A DNA stretch of 48,101 bases from positions 49,297 through 97,397 of the forward strand of contig HF991817.1 in NCBI GenBank assembly GCA_000431535.1. Direction: 5' to 3'. Position numbers and translations under genes: made by a program. Under the pieces are notes generated by a model, which had not been told where the DNA came from, made no database searches, and saw only the letters and a program-made list of their open reading frames with translations. Positions 33,861 through 41,780 of the stretch are shown in pieces (positions within the stretch are counted from its first letter, which is position 1; each line of letters starts with the position of its first letter). The stretch is from Clostridium sp. CAG:678. Lineage in GTDB: Bacteria; Bacillota; Clostridia; Oscillospirales; Acutalibacteraceae.

Positions 33861-33917
33861 GTTTCAATTTGTTGAAACAAACGCCTTGTTGAAACAAACG
33901 CCGCTGCGTGCTATACT
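33861..33917 (+). promoter_or_regulatory. promoter with tandem and inverted repeats before the phosphatase gene
   Basis: TTGAAA at 33889-33894, a 17-nt spacer and TATACT at 33912-33917. The -35 lies in the second of two perfect 17-bp tandem repeats (33869-33885 and 33886-33902). The first repeat also forms an inverted repeat GTTTCAA-N4-TTGAAAC (33861-33878). Just upstream, 33800-33850 holds two small hairpins (CACGG and GCAACGC arms) that may end the transporter transcript. Confidence 0.55.
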
Positions 33918-33950
33918 TTATTCAGATCTTTTATTTATCAAGAGGCTTTT

Positions 33951-34430
33951 ATGTTAAAAATACTTTTTGTTTGTCACGGCAATATCTGCCGTTCGCCGAT
34001 GGCGGAATTCATTTTTAAAGATATGGCGCAAAAAGCAGGTGTTGCAAACGAGTTTTATATTGCGTCCGCCGCAACCAGCGGGGAGGAGATATGGGGCGGT
34101 GTCGGCAATCCGGTTTATCCGCCCACAAAGCGTGAACTCGCAAGGCACGGCATATCCTGCGGCGGAAAGCGCGCGGTGCGCCTAAAAAAAGATGATTATG
34201 AAAAATATGATTACATAATCGGAATGGATCATGAAAATATGCAGAATATGCTGCGCCTCTTCGGCGGTGATAAGCAGGCAAAACTGTTTAAACTTATGCG
34301 TTTTGCCGGCAGCGGAAAAGATGTTTCCGATCCGTGGTACACAGGTGATTTTTCAGCGGCTTATTCAGATATAGAAACAGGGTGTAAGGCTCTTTTTACG
34401 CGCCTTGAAAATAAACTTAAGGAGAAATGA
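33951..34430 (+). CDS. low-molecular-weight protein tyrosine phosphatase
   Basis: Cytoplasmic phosphatase of 159 residues. The active-site loop CHGNICRS begins at Cys8 (CX5R), and the general acid is in SDPWYTGD near residue 125, as in the LMW-PTP family. An insertion-rich middle (SGEEIWGGVGNPVYPPTKRELARHGI) is the usual substrate-pocket region. Such enzymes often remove phosphate from CpsD-type kinases; the polysaccharide locus here has no phosphatase of its own, so this could serve it. It is followed closely (3 nt) by the DUF296 gene. Confidence 0.93.
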   Translation: MLKILFVCHGNICRSPMAEFIFKDMAQKAGVANEFYIASAATSGEEIWGGVGNPVYPPTKRELARHGISCGGKRAVRLKKDDYEKYDYIIGMDHENMQNMLRLFGGDKQAKLFKLMRFAGSGKDVSDPWYTGDFSAAYSDIETGCKALFTRLENKLKEK

Positions 34431-34433
34431 GAT

Positions 34434-34853
34434 ATGGAATACAAAAGGTTTGAAAACACGGTTTTCGCAAGGATTGATAAAGGCGAGGAGATCGTTGAAA
34501 CGCTTAAAACAATATGCGAAAAGGAAGATATAACGCTTGCTTACGTTAACGCGATCGGCGCGGTAGGGGACTTTACCGTCGGCGTGTTTAAAACGGCGGA
34601 AAAGCAGTATGATTCCAACCGTTTTCAGGGTGATTTTGAGATCGTTTCGCTCTCCGGCTCGGTAACGCAGATGAACGGCGCGCACTATTCCCACCTGCAT
34701 ATGAGCGCCGGGGACGAAAACGGGCATGTGTTCGGCGGGCATCTCAATAAAGCCGTTGTGAGCGCAACGTGTGAAATGGTGATCTGTATTGCAAACGGCG
34801 CTGTAGACCGCCGGTTCAGCGAGGAGATCGGTCTGAATCTTTTTGCGTTTTAA
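34434..34853 (+). CDS. DUF296 / PPC-domain protein
   Basis: A 139-residue PCC (plants and prokaryotes conserved) domain protein of unknown role. Family marks are YVNAIGAVGDFTVG, the LSGSVTQMNG strand, and the histidine pair in SHLHMS followed by GGHL, which in this family can form a metal site. The start ATG has AAGGAGAAAT inside the end of the phosphatase gene, so the two are co-translated. Some annotated relatives are called DNA-binding because of a plant fusion; nothing here supports that. Confidence 0.88.
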   Translation: MEYKRFENTVFARIDKGEEIVETLKTICEKEDITLAYVNAIGAVGDFTVGVFKTAEKQYDSNRFQGDFEIVSLSGSVTQMNGAHYSHLHMSAGDENGHVFGGHLNKAVVSATCEMVICIANGAVDRRFSEEIGLNLFAF

Positions 34854-34940
34854 AACGGTTTTTATCTAACAATTTTGTAATGAACCCGTCACGGATCCGT
34901 AACAAAATTATGGTATTGTATTTTTGAAAGGATGATCCTT

Positions 34941-35306
34941 ATGTCTGCAATCGGAAATATTTTGTGGTTTCTTTTCGGCGGCTTTTTCAGCGGGCTCAGC
35001 TGGCTGCTGGTCGGCTGCCTTTGGTGCATTACTATAGTGGGTATTCCGGTCGGCACCCAGTGTTTTAAAATGGCGGGCGTCAGCTTTTTCCCGTTTAAAA
35101 AAGAGATCGTTTACGGCGGCGGAGCAGGCTCTGCCATCCTGAATTTTATCTGGATGATCTTTTCGGGCATTCCGCTTGCGCTGGAGCATTTCCTGTGGGG
35201 CTTGCTGCTTTGTATCACCATTATTGGCATACCGTTCGGAAAGCAGCATTTTAAACTTGCCAAACTTGCGCTCTGCCCGTTCGGCGCGGATGTGATAACC
35301 CGGTAA
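34941..35306 (+). CDS. YccF-family small membrane protein
   Basis: A 121-residue integral membrane protein of the YccF/DUF307 family (PF03733). It consists of two repeats of a hydrophobic helix pair, each ending in CITIVGIPVGTQ or CITIIGIPFGKQ, which is the family signature. Function unknown. ATG 34941 is preferred because GAAAGG lies nine bases before it; an ATG at 34932 is too close to it. The 87-nt gap before the gene contains an AATTTTGT/ACAAAATT inverted repeat (34871-34909) of unclear role. Confidence 0.9.
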   Translation: MSAIGNILWFLFGGFFSGLSWLLVGCLWCITIVGIPVGTQCFKMAGVSFFPFKKEIVYGGGAGSAILNFIWMIFSGIPLALEHFLWGLLLCITIIGIPFGKQHFKLAKLALCPFGADVITR

Positions 35307-35376
35307 AAACCGCCTATAATATAAAAGAATGAAAGGCAAAAGAAACAAGCGCCGCGGCGCGGAAAGGTGAAATACC

Positions 35377-35628
35377 ATGCTGGAATATAAATATGACACA
35401 CAACTTCTGATAGAGGGCCATGATCTGGATGAGGACGAGATCAACGATTATTTTGAGGAAAATTTTAAGGGCGACTGCCTGCTTGCTGTTGGGGATGAGG
35501 AACTGATCAAGATCCATTATCATACCAACGAACCTTGGAAAGTGCTGGAATACTGCGCCTCTCTTGGGGAGATATTCGATATCGTAATAGAGGATATGGA
35601 CAGGCAGGCAAGAGGCCTGAAAGGCTGA
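35377..35628 (+). CDS. free-standing FakA middle-domain protein
   Basis: An 83-residue protein that aligns over its whole length with the middle domain of the FakA encoded at 20263-21924. YKYDTQLLIEG matches FGYCSEFLIEK, the GDC segment matches, KIHYHTNEP matches KVHVHSNEP, and EIFDIVIEDMDRQ matches LINIKIDNMRYQ. The two histidines of the putative zinc site are kept (His47, His49) but the cysteine ligand is replaced by Asp7. There is no kinase domain. GAAAGGTG precedes the ATG, and a terminator follows. It might bind FakA or FakB, or have its own ligand; function unknown. Confidence 0.85.
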   Translation: MLEYKYDTQLLIEGHDLDEDEINDYFEENFKGDCLLAVGDEELIKIHYHTNEPWKVLEYCASLGEIFDIVIEDMDRQARGLKG

Positions 35629-35645
35629 TCCGTATTTGAAATCAG

Positions 35646-35685
35646 AAACACCCGGTGTAACTTTAGCGTTACATCGGGTGTTTTA
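35646..35685 (+). terminator. terminator after the FakA-middle-domain gene
   Basis: About 15-bp stem (ACACCCGGTGTAAC and complement, one mismatch), loop TTTAG, then TTTTA. Confidence 0.88.
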
Positions 35686-35695
35686 TGCTTTTGAT

Positions 35696-36247
35696 CTATT
35701 TTATAGATGCGCCAAGATCGTATGCCTTTTGAAGACAGGGGCTGCCTTTGATTTCGCCGGGTTTAAAGAAACCGCCGGCAAGAACGCTGCCCAGATCTTT
35801 CCAGCGAAGATGATCTGCCAGATGGCTGTAGTAAAGAGAAACATCGTCAAATCCGTGCCCCTCGGCGGCCATGAGCAGAGCACATGAACGCCCGTTTCCC
35901 CTTAGCAGGTTTTCGCCGCCCTCTTCCAGAGCAAAAAGCCGGTCTGTAACGGTTCTGATCTGCCCTCTCATATGTCAGTAGTAAAGCGGTGAGGCAAAAA
36001 CAACCACATCGCTCTTTTTGATTGCAGGATACAGTTTCGTCATATCGTCTTTTTGAACGCAGGGGCATTCCCGCGCGCTGTTTCCGCCGAAACAGCCTTT
36101 ACAGCCGTGAATATCCATCTCATTTATAAAAAATTCCGTTACGCTGTTTCCGGCTTATTCGGCGCCCTTTGTAAATGCGCTTACAAGGGCGGAGGTGTTT
36201 CCGTTTCGGTGCGGACTGTCTGTAATTACAGCGATTTTTTGCCCAAT
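35696..36247 (-). pseudogene. decayed flavodoxin-like NADPH-dependent FMN reductase
   Basis: The minus-strand frame reads KIAVITDSPHRNGNTSALV, then a cysteine-bearing GCKGCFGG segment, FASPLYY and IRTVTDRLFALEEGG, the order seen in flavodoxin-fold iron-sulfur/FMN reductases. It is broken three times. The initiator is ATT (36247-36245) behind a good AAGGAG, a TAA stands at 36157-36155 and a TGA at 35977-35975 after PLYY, where this family usually has tryptophan. The frame is otherwise intact down to a TAG at 35698-35696, so decay is recent. It lies divergent from an HxlR regulator, the common partner of such genes. Confidence 0.85.
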
Positions 36248-36271
36248 TGAATTTCTCCTTCCTCGGCGGAA

Positions 36272-36350
36272 TTGACTTTTCCGCTGTTTACAATATAATT
36301 TTATCTTGTATGATAATAAAAAACAAGTACGCACATTTAAGTGCAGTACT
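36272..36350 (+). promoter_or_regulatory. HxlR promoter and candidate operator
   Basis: TTGACT at 36272-36277, a 16-nt spacer and TATAAT at 36294-36299. Downstream, 36326-36350 contains the near-palindrome AGTACGCAC / GTGCAGTACT around ATTTAA (one bulged base). It sits between the divergent regulator and flavodoxin genes and is the obvious HxlR-type binding site. Confidence 0.6.
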
Positions 36351-36420
36351 AACCTATAAGTTATATACTATACTAAAGGAGAGCTAACGATATGAACGGC
36401 AACTGCATTCAGATGAATTC

Positions 36421-36723
36421 ATGGGAGAAACGGGGTTCAGTTATACCCTTTCTTTAATCAACGGCAAATATAAAATGACGATCCTTTATACTTTAATGCG
36501 TTTCGGCGTGGTGCGCTTTAATGAAATGAAAAAGTATATTGGCTCTATTTCCTATAAGACGCTCAGTTCCACTTTAAAAGAACTGGAGGCGGATAAATTG
36601 ATTAACCGCAGGGAATATCCCCAGATTCCACCAAAAGTGGAGTACAGCCTTACCGAGCGCGGTAAGTCGCTTATCCCTATCCTTGATATGATGTGCGACT
36701 GGGGCGAACAGAACAGGCTGTAA
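36421..36723 (+). CDS. HxlR-family transcription regulator, 5' end probably frameshifted
   Basis: A winged-helix regulator of about 100 residues: YTLSLINGKYKMTILYTL, then RFNEMKKYIGSISYKTLSSTLKELEADKLI and the wing PPKVEYSLTERG. The C-terminus MMCDWGE is typical. The only good ribosome site (AAAGGAGAG, 36375-36383) serves an ATG at 36392 in another frame, which reaches a stop after about 21 codons. The family frame has no ribosome site before ATG 36421 and no earlier start. A small frameshift between 36392 and 36430 would explain this. The divergent partner is also broken, so the pair may be decaying together. Confidence 0.8.
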   Translation: MGETGFSYTLSLINGKYKMTILYTLMRFGVVRFNEMKKYIGSISYKTLSSTLKELEADKLINRREYPQIPPKVEYSLTERGKSLIPILDMMCDWGEQNRL

Positions 36724-36807
36724 TGAAAACTGCCCAAAATGGTTTGTTTATTGCCTCAAGGTTTACCGGCAATTCAAATTTTGCGGGTGAACGATCCTGA
36801 TTCATAA

Positions 36808-36843
36808 AAAGAACGCGGCTTTGCTTGCCGCGTTCTTTTTATT
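36808..36843. terminator. bidirectional terminator between HxlR and RNHCP genes
   Basis: AAGAACGCGGC and its complement around a TTTGCTT loop, with A-run on the left and T-run on the right. It serves both converging genes. Confidence 0.9.
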
Positions 36844-37281
36844 TTATTTTGCGGAACGGTAAAGGCATCCGTCGCCGCCCATCAGCGCGGTCATTTCCTC
36901 TATCCGCTCCAGCGGAAAAGGCGGCTGTGAAAGCGGCTTCATGGCTATGGACATCAGTTTCATGGGGTTATCGTCTGCGGCAACGCGGTTAGAACTCAAA
37001 TGGCCGCATCTGCGGCAGCGGTGTATAATTGCCCATTCGCCGTTTTTTCTTACCCAAACGCCAACGGGATCCATAATTCCTCCGCAGTCAGACTGTCTGT
37101 CTCCCGGCTCAATATCAAGATGCAGGCTGCTCAGGCAGTTTGGGCAGTGGTTCCGGTGATCGCTCCCCGCGCCGGCAGATACAACGGGCCGCCCGCAGAC
37201 TTTACAGGTAAAACTGTCCTTATATGCATGGGTTTTGTAATAGCCTTTTTCATACAGTTTTCTTTTATTCTCTCTGTTCAT
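36844..37281 (-). CDS. RNHCP-domain zinc-ribbon-like protein
   Basis: A 145-residue protein with the eponymous HRNHCPNCL motif near residue 42 (PF12647). Further CXXC pairs (TCKVCGRP near 25, HRCRRCGH near 92) suggest a zinc-binding fold. The family has no established function. GGAGAAAG lies six bases before the ATG. It is 30 bases downstream of the marR-type gene on the same strand, so it is likely controlled by that regulator. Nothing indicates truncation. Confidence 0.9.
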   Translation of the reverse strand: MNRENKRKLYEKGYYKTHAYKDSFTCKVCGRPVVSAGAGSDHRNHCPNCLSSLHLDIEPGDRQSDCGGIMDPVGVWVRKNGEWAIIHRCRRCGHLSSNRVAADDNPMKLMSIAMKPLSQPPFPLERIEEMTALMGGDGCLYRSAK

Positions 37282-37311
37282 AAATACTTTCTCCTTGGAT
37301 TCGGCGCTTTG

Positions 37312-37743
37312 CTATACTATGGTTTTCAAATATTTTTTCAGCGCGTCACGGTATTTTTCTGTCAGTCTCAAATATTCCTGCTGTTCCTCCGGTGTCCATT
37401 CCTGCCAGATTTTGTTTTCTATTTCAAACAGCGGTTTTATTTTTTGCGAAGCGTATTTTTCCCCTTTTTCCGAAAAACAAACGATGGTGTTTCTGCCTTT
37501 GCCCTGTTTCAGGTATACAATATCCTCTTTTTCCAGTTTTCGGATCGCGGAATTTATGGTTTGCCGGCTGATTCCCGTCAGTTTGCTGATTTCGCTTTGC
37601 AGGCAGTTTCCGCCTTTTTCATATATAACATATAAAATATTTTGTATGCTGTCTGAGATGCCCGCTTTTACTGCCGCTTCGTGATACAGTGCGTTGATCT
37701 CTCCTGCAAGATAAGTGTATTGCTGCGTTTTTAAATAGTGCAT
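37312..37743 (-). CDS. MarR-family transcription regulator
   Basis: A 143-residue dimeric winged-helix repressor. The DNA-binding core has QSEISKLTGISRQTINSAIRKLEKEDIV (about residues 49-76) and the wing KGKGRNTIVCFSEKG; helices at both ends would form the dimer interface. The ATG follows AAGGAG closely. Its promoter contains two palindromes related to each other, so it is probably autoregulated together with the downstream RNHCP gene. The effector is unknown. Confidence 0.93.
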   Translation of the reverse strand: MHYLKTQQYTYLAGEINALYHEAAVKAGISDSIQNILYVIYEKGGNCLQSEISKLTGISRQTINSAIRKLEKEDIVYLKQGKGRNTIVCFSEKGEKYASQKIKPLFEIENKIWQEWTPEEQQEYLRLTEKYRDALKKYLKTIV

Positions 37744-37755
37744 AATTCATCTCCT

Positions 37756-37804
37756 TGTACGATATCGTACATTTATATTATATACGAAATCGTACATATG
37801 TCAA
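37756..37804 (-). promoter_or_regulatory. MarR promoter with two operators
   Basis: On the minus strand TTGACA (37804-37799), a 16-nt spacer and TATAAT (37782-37777). The spacer is occupied by a palindrome around TACGAAATCGTA (37783-37794). A perfect 16-bp palindrome TGTACGATATCGTACA (37756-37771) lies just downstream, next to the ribosome site. The two share TACGA-N2-TCGTA, spaced 26 bp centre to centre, so one dimer each should block RNA polymerase. Confidence 0.8.
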
Positions 37805-37854
37805 TAGAAAATTTTATTTTTCGGTTTTTTCTTTGCTTGGATCCCAATGCGCAC

Positions 37855-37891
37855 AAAAAAATCCCGGTAATACATCAAGTATTACCGGGAT
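37855..37891 (-). terminator. terminator of the glg operon
   Basis: A 13-bp perfect stem (ATCCCGGTAATAC and complement) around ATCAA. On the minus strand it is followed by a T-run (the AAAAAAA at 37855-37861). It lies about 100 bases beyond the glgA stop; 37895-37990 shows nothing else. Confidence 0.85.
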
Positions 37892-37990
37892 CTTTTGCTA
37901 CTGTACACTGAAAATCCATGTGTTAAAACGGCTTTTGCGAAAGGAGGCTTTATAAAGTGCCGCCTTAGCAGAAACCTTTTTCTTTATCTC

Positions 37991-39412
37991 TTATTTCAGC
38001 AGCGATTTATACATTTTAATGTATTCGTTGGCGGATTTGCCCCAGCTCATATCGCAGCGCAGTGCGCGCTCCACAAGCGTTGGCCAGTATTCCTGATTGT
38101 TGTAAGCGTCAACCGCTCTGTAGATGGCGCCAAGCATATCGTAAGCGTCATACGTTTTAAACGTAAAGCCGTTGCCTTCGCCGTCGCCGCTGTCTGAAAC
38201 GGAATCTCTGAGTCCGCCGGTCTCGCGTACGATCGGCACAGTGCCGTATCGCAGCGCCACCATTTGGGAAAGTCCGCACGGCTCGCTTTTGCTCGGCATC
38301 AAAAACAGGTCTGCGCCGGCATAGATCTTTCGTGCAAGATCCGGCACAAAGCCAAGCCTTAAGCCCACTTTATCGGGGTATTTATCGTGCAGTTCGCGGA
38401 AGTAACTTTCATACTGCCATTCACCGGAACCGAGCACAACATACTGGACATCCCGTTCCCAAAGGCTCTTTTCAAGCACTTCACGCATCAGGTCCACACC
38501 CTTGTGCCCCACAAGTCTTGTAACGATGCCAACAAGCGGCGTATCCGGTCTTACGGCAAGGCCCATCATCTTTTGCAGTTCTTCCTTGTTCTTCGGCTTG
38601 TTTGAAAAATCGTCTGCATTGTAGTTAGCCCAGATCGCCTGATCGGTCTCCGGGTTATAACTGTCCGTATCAATGCCGTTTAAAATGCCGCAGAGTTTCC
38701 AGGAGCGCTGGTTAAGTATGGGATCCAGTCCGTAGGAATACCATGGGTCAAGGATCTCTTTGGCGTAAGACGGGGATACGGTCGTCACTTTATTGGCGCA
38801 TTCAATGCCGGCTTTCATAAAGTTTACCAGGCCGTCATATTGAATCAGATCATAGTGCTCGGGGCCGATCCCCAGCACATCTTCCAGCAGTTCGTTTCCG
38901 TATTTGCCCTGATACTGAATGTTGTGGATCGTGAAAACCGTCTTAATGTTTTCATATCCCATCCGGGTTGCGTAATAACAGCTGTAATAAAGCGGCGTCA
39001 GCGCCGTCTGCCAGTCATTGCAGTGGATGATATCCGGTTTCCAGTCTATGGCAGGGATAATCTCCAGGATCGCTCTTGCGAAAAACGCGAACCGTTCCGC
39101 GTCGTCATAGTGGCCGTAGATCCCGTCTCTTTTAAAATAATACTGGTTGTCAAGAAAATAGAAGATAACGCCGTTAAGTTTCGTTTCAAAAATGCCGCAG
39201 TATTGTCTTCTCCAGCTTACGGGAACAGAAATGGAAGTGATAAACTTCATTTTATCCTTATATTCCTGTTTGATCGAATCATAAAGCGGCATAACCACAC
39301 GGCAGCCGATCAGTCTTTTTCTGAGCGCGATGGGCAAAGAACCTGCCACATCTCCCAAACCTCCGGAAGCCATAAACGGATTGGCTTCGGACGCGGCATA
39401 TAAAACTTTCAT
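37991..39412 (-). CDS. glgA: glycogen synthase
   Basis: Adds glucose from ADP-glucose to growing alpha-1,4-glucan. The 473-residue GT5 protein is of normal length. It starts KVLYAASEANPF with the GGLGDVAGSLP loop (the KXGG-type ADP-glucose site). DIIHCNDWQTAL lies in the middle and the C-terminal donor site has KSEPCGLSQMVALRYG with the catalytic glutamate. GGAGG is seven bases before the ATG. It is the last gene of the operon, 18 bases after glgD. Confidence 0.97.
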   Translation of the reverse strand: MKVLYAASEANPFMASGGLGDVAGSLPIALRKRLIGCRVVMPLYDSIKQEYKDKMKFITSISVPVSWRRQYCGIFETKLNGVIFYFLDNQYYFKRDGIYGHYDDAERFAFFARAILEIIPAIDWKPDIIHCNDWQTALTPLYYSCYYATRMGYENIKTVFTIHNIQYQGKYGNELLEDVLGIGPEHYDLIQYDGLVNFMKAGIECANKVTTVSPSYAKEILDPWYSYGLDPILNQRSWKLCGILNGIDTDSYNPETDQAIWANYNADDFSNKPKNKEELQKMMGLAVRPDTPLVGIVTRLVGHKGVDLMREVLEKSLWERDVQYVVLGSGEWQYESYFRELHDKYPDKVGLRLGFVPDLARKIYAGADLFLMPSKSEPCGLSQMVALRYGTVPIVRETGGLRDSVSDSGDGEGNGFTFKTYDAYDMLGAIYRAVDAYNNQEYWPTLVERALRCDMSWGKSANEYIKMYKSLLK

Positions 39413-39430
39413 AATTTTACCTCCCTACTC

Positions 39431-40555
39431 TCAGATCCTGGTGCCCTTGCTCAGGGTAACAGGGAAGGTGGGAGCGCCTGAAAGCTCCACGCCGTTTTTG
39501 ATGTTAACGTTTTTATCAGCGATTACGTAACTGAGCGTTGCGTTTTCACCCACTACGGTATCCTGCATCAAAATGGAATTTTTCACAACGGCGCCTTTTG
39601 CTATTTTGGCGCCCTTGAAAATGATGGAGTTTTCCACTGTGCCGTCAATGATGCAGCCGTCCGCAACCAGGGAATTCGTCAGGTGGGATTCCGCGCCGTA
39701 AAGCGCCGGCATGTCATCCCTTTCTTTTGTATAGATCGGGAAATCAGCGTTAAAGAGCTTATCCCTGTTTTCTTTTTCAAGCAGTTTCATGGAAACGTCA
39801 TAGTAAGCCTGCACGCTGGATATGGTGCCAACGAAAGAATCGGTGGCGTCATAGGCATAGATCTTCAGGCTCTTTACATTTGCCATAAGCACGTTCCGCT
39901 GGAAAGAGATCTCGTTTTTGGAATGCGCTGTGGTGATCAGGGATTCCAGCAGATATTTTTTCATGATCACAATATTTACACTATGGAAGATCTCTGCCGC
40001 ATCATGTCTGTCAAGGCTCATCTCTGTAATGCGGCCGTCTTCCTCTACCTTGTCAAAGCAAAGGATAGATCCGATCTTATCCGGCATCGGCGCTTTTACG
40101 CCAACCACGGTGATGTCCGCGCCGCTTTCCTCATGCCTGTCAAACAGCGCCTCGTAATCCAGAGAGAGCACGTTGTTGCAGTCGCACATGGCAACATAAG
40201 TCTGGTTGCTCTGTTCCAGAAAACCCATATTGCCGTATATGGCGTCTATCCTGTTGCCCCACATTGTGGCGCTGCCTACGTTAAACGGCGGCAGAATGAA
40301 AAGGCCGTCATTTTTTCGGCTCAGATCCCACGGTTTGCCCGTGCCAACATGATCCATAAGAGACTGAAAATTGGCGTTCGTTATAACGCCTACTTTGGTA
40401 ACGCCGCTTTCCACCATGTTGGAAAGCGGAAAATCGATCAGCCTGTATCTTGAGCAAAACGGAACAGAGCCCATCGTTCTCATAGCGGTAAGGCTGTCTA
40501 ATGTGCCCTCGTGAATATTTGCAAAGATCATACCCATCACTTTTTTGCCGTTCAT
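39431..40555 (-). CDS. glgD: glucose-1-phosphate adenylyltransferase, GlgD subunit
   Basis: Partner of GlgC in the ADP-glucose pyrophosphorylase of Firmicutes. The 374-residue product has the nucleotidyltransferase fold (RYRLIDFPLSNMV) and a left-handed beta-helix C-terminus. Compared with GlgC next to it, the catalytic glycine-rich loop is changed: MIFANIHEG replaces AGGQGSRLG. That fits the weakly active or regulatory role of GlgD. The ATG at 40555 is chosen because AAGGAGG lies seven bases upstream, two bases after the glgC stop; an in-frame GTG at 40561 overlaps it. Confidence 0.95.
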   Translation of the reverse strand: MNGKKVMGMIFANIHEGTLDSLTAMRTMGSVPFCSRYRLIDFPLSNMVESGVTKVGVITNANFQSLMDHVGTGKPWDLSRKNDGLFILPPFNVGSATMWGNRIDAIYGNMGFLEQSNQTYVAMCDCNNVLSLDYEALFDRHEESGADITVVGVKAPMPDKIGSILCFDKVEEDGRITEMSLDRHDAAEIFHSVNIVIMKKYLLESLITTAHSKNEISFQRNVLMANVKSLKIYAYDATDSFVGTISSVQAYYDVSMKLLEKENRDKLFNADFPIYTKERDDMPALYGAESHLTNSLVADGCIIDGTVENSIIFKGAKIAKGAVVKNSILMQDTVVGENATLSYVIADKNVNIKNGVELSGAPTFPVTLSKGTRI

Positions 40556-40557
40556 GC

Positions 40558-41766
40558 TCACACCTCCTTGCCGGATTCGATCATTACGCCCGGCTCCACT
40601 TTGGAATCACTCTTTACCGTTGCGCCTGTACCCACTACCGAAACGCCCCATTCCTCGGGGTTTTTCAGCAGTTCGGGAATTTCGCCGACCTGCGCGCCTG
40701 CTTCAATCACTGCGTTCTCCGCCACAATGGAATAATACACTTTTGCGCCTTTTTTAATAACGGCGCCCGGCATGATCACGCTGTATCGGATATCGGCGTC
40801 TTCTTCTATCTTAACATTGCTGGAGATCACGCTGTAATCCACATTGCCCTCAATCTCGCATCCCTCGGAAACAGAGGAAAGCTCCACGTTTGCCTTTTTG
40901 CCGATGTAGTGCGGCGGGCTTACCGGGTTTCGGCTGTAGATCTTCCAGCTCGGGTCGCTCAGGTCCAGATCCACATTTGGGTTAATGATGTCCAGATTTG
41001 CCTCCCAGAGGGAGTCGATCGTGCCAACGTCTTTCCAGTACCCCTCAAATGGGAACGCAAACAGCCTTTCACCCTCCGCCAGCATGGTGGGGATGATGTT
41101 TTTGCCGAAGTCGTTGGAGGATCCGGGCGTGTTTTCGTCTTGAATCAGATATTTTTTCAACTTGTCCCAACTGAATACATAAACGCCCATGGAGGCCTTG
41201 TTGGATTTCGGTTTTGCCGGCTTTTCGGCAAATTCATAGATCTGATTGTTTTCGTCCGTTGCCAAGATACCGAAGCGGGAAGCCTCTTCCCACGGAACCT
41301 CCAGCACGGCTATGGTGCAGTCCGCCTTGTTTTTCTCGTGAAAGTCAACCATTTTTGCGTAATTCATTTTATAGATATGGTCGCCGGAGAGCACAACTAC
41401 GTATTCGGGGTCATATTTTTCAATAAAGTTTATGTTTTGATAGATCGCGTTTGCCGTGCCTTTGTACCATTCCTTGCTGCCGATCGCCTCGTAAGGGGAA
41501 AGCACATGCACGCCGCCGTTTTGCCGGTCCAGATCCCACGGCTGACCGTTTCCGATATAATCATTCAGTTCCAGCGGCTGATACTGGGTGAGCACCCCAA
41601 CCGTGTATATGCCGCTGTTTACGCAGTTGGAAAGCGGGAAATCAATAATCCTGTAGTTTCCGCCGTAAGGAACAGCGGGTTTCGCAATATTCTTGGTCAG
41701 AACGCCAAGTCTGCTTCCCTGCCCGCCGGCAAGCAGCATTGCAACAATGTTTGCTTTATGTGCCAT
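40558..41766 (-). CDS. glgC: glucose-1-phosphate adenylyltransferase, GlgC subunit
   Basis: Catalytic subunit making ADP-glucose from ATP and glucose-1-phosphate. The 402 residues contain the [14 protein letters not shown] signature, [14 protein letters not shown], and the [14 protein letters not shown] metal site; the C-terminal left-handed helix has hexapeptide-like repeats. Read from ATG 41766, nine bases after AAGGAGG; an in-frame GTG at 41772 is too close to that site. It lies between glgB (14 nt upstream) and glgD (2 nt downstream). Confidence 0.97.
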   Translation of the reverse strand: MAHKANIVAMLLAGGQGSRLGVLTKNIAKPAVPYGGNYRIIDFPLSNCVNSGIYTVGVLTQYQPLELNDYIGNGQPWDLDRQNGGVHVLSPYEAIGSKEWYKGTANAIYQNINFIEKYDPEYVVVLSGDHIYKMNYAKMVDFHEKNKADCTIAVLEVPWEEASRFGILATDENNQIYEFAEKPAKPKSNKASMGVYVFSWDKLKKYLIQDENTPGSSNDFGKNIIPTMLAEGERLFAFPFEGYWKDVGTIDSLWEANLDIINPNVDLDLSDPSWKIYSRNPVSPPHYIGKKANVELSSVSEGCEIEGNVDYSVISSNVKIEEDADIRYSVIMPGAVIKKGAKVYYSIVAENAVIEAGAQVGEIPELLKNPEEWGVSVVGTGATVKSDSKVEPGVMIESGKEV

Positions 41767-41780
41767 AAACACATTCCTCC

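Noticed and set aside
33869-33902. CRISPR-like repeat.
   Set aside because: Only two adjacent copies without spacers and no cas genes; it lies over a promoter -35.
27368-35977. Recoding of TGA as tryptophan or selenocysteine, suggested by two in-frame TGA codons, one after PLYY where tryptophan is usual.
   Set aside because: TGA is the normal stop of several intact genes in the window, including overlapping ATGA junctions (6501, 11815, 28249). The flavodoxin also has a TAA and a lost start, which fits decay.
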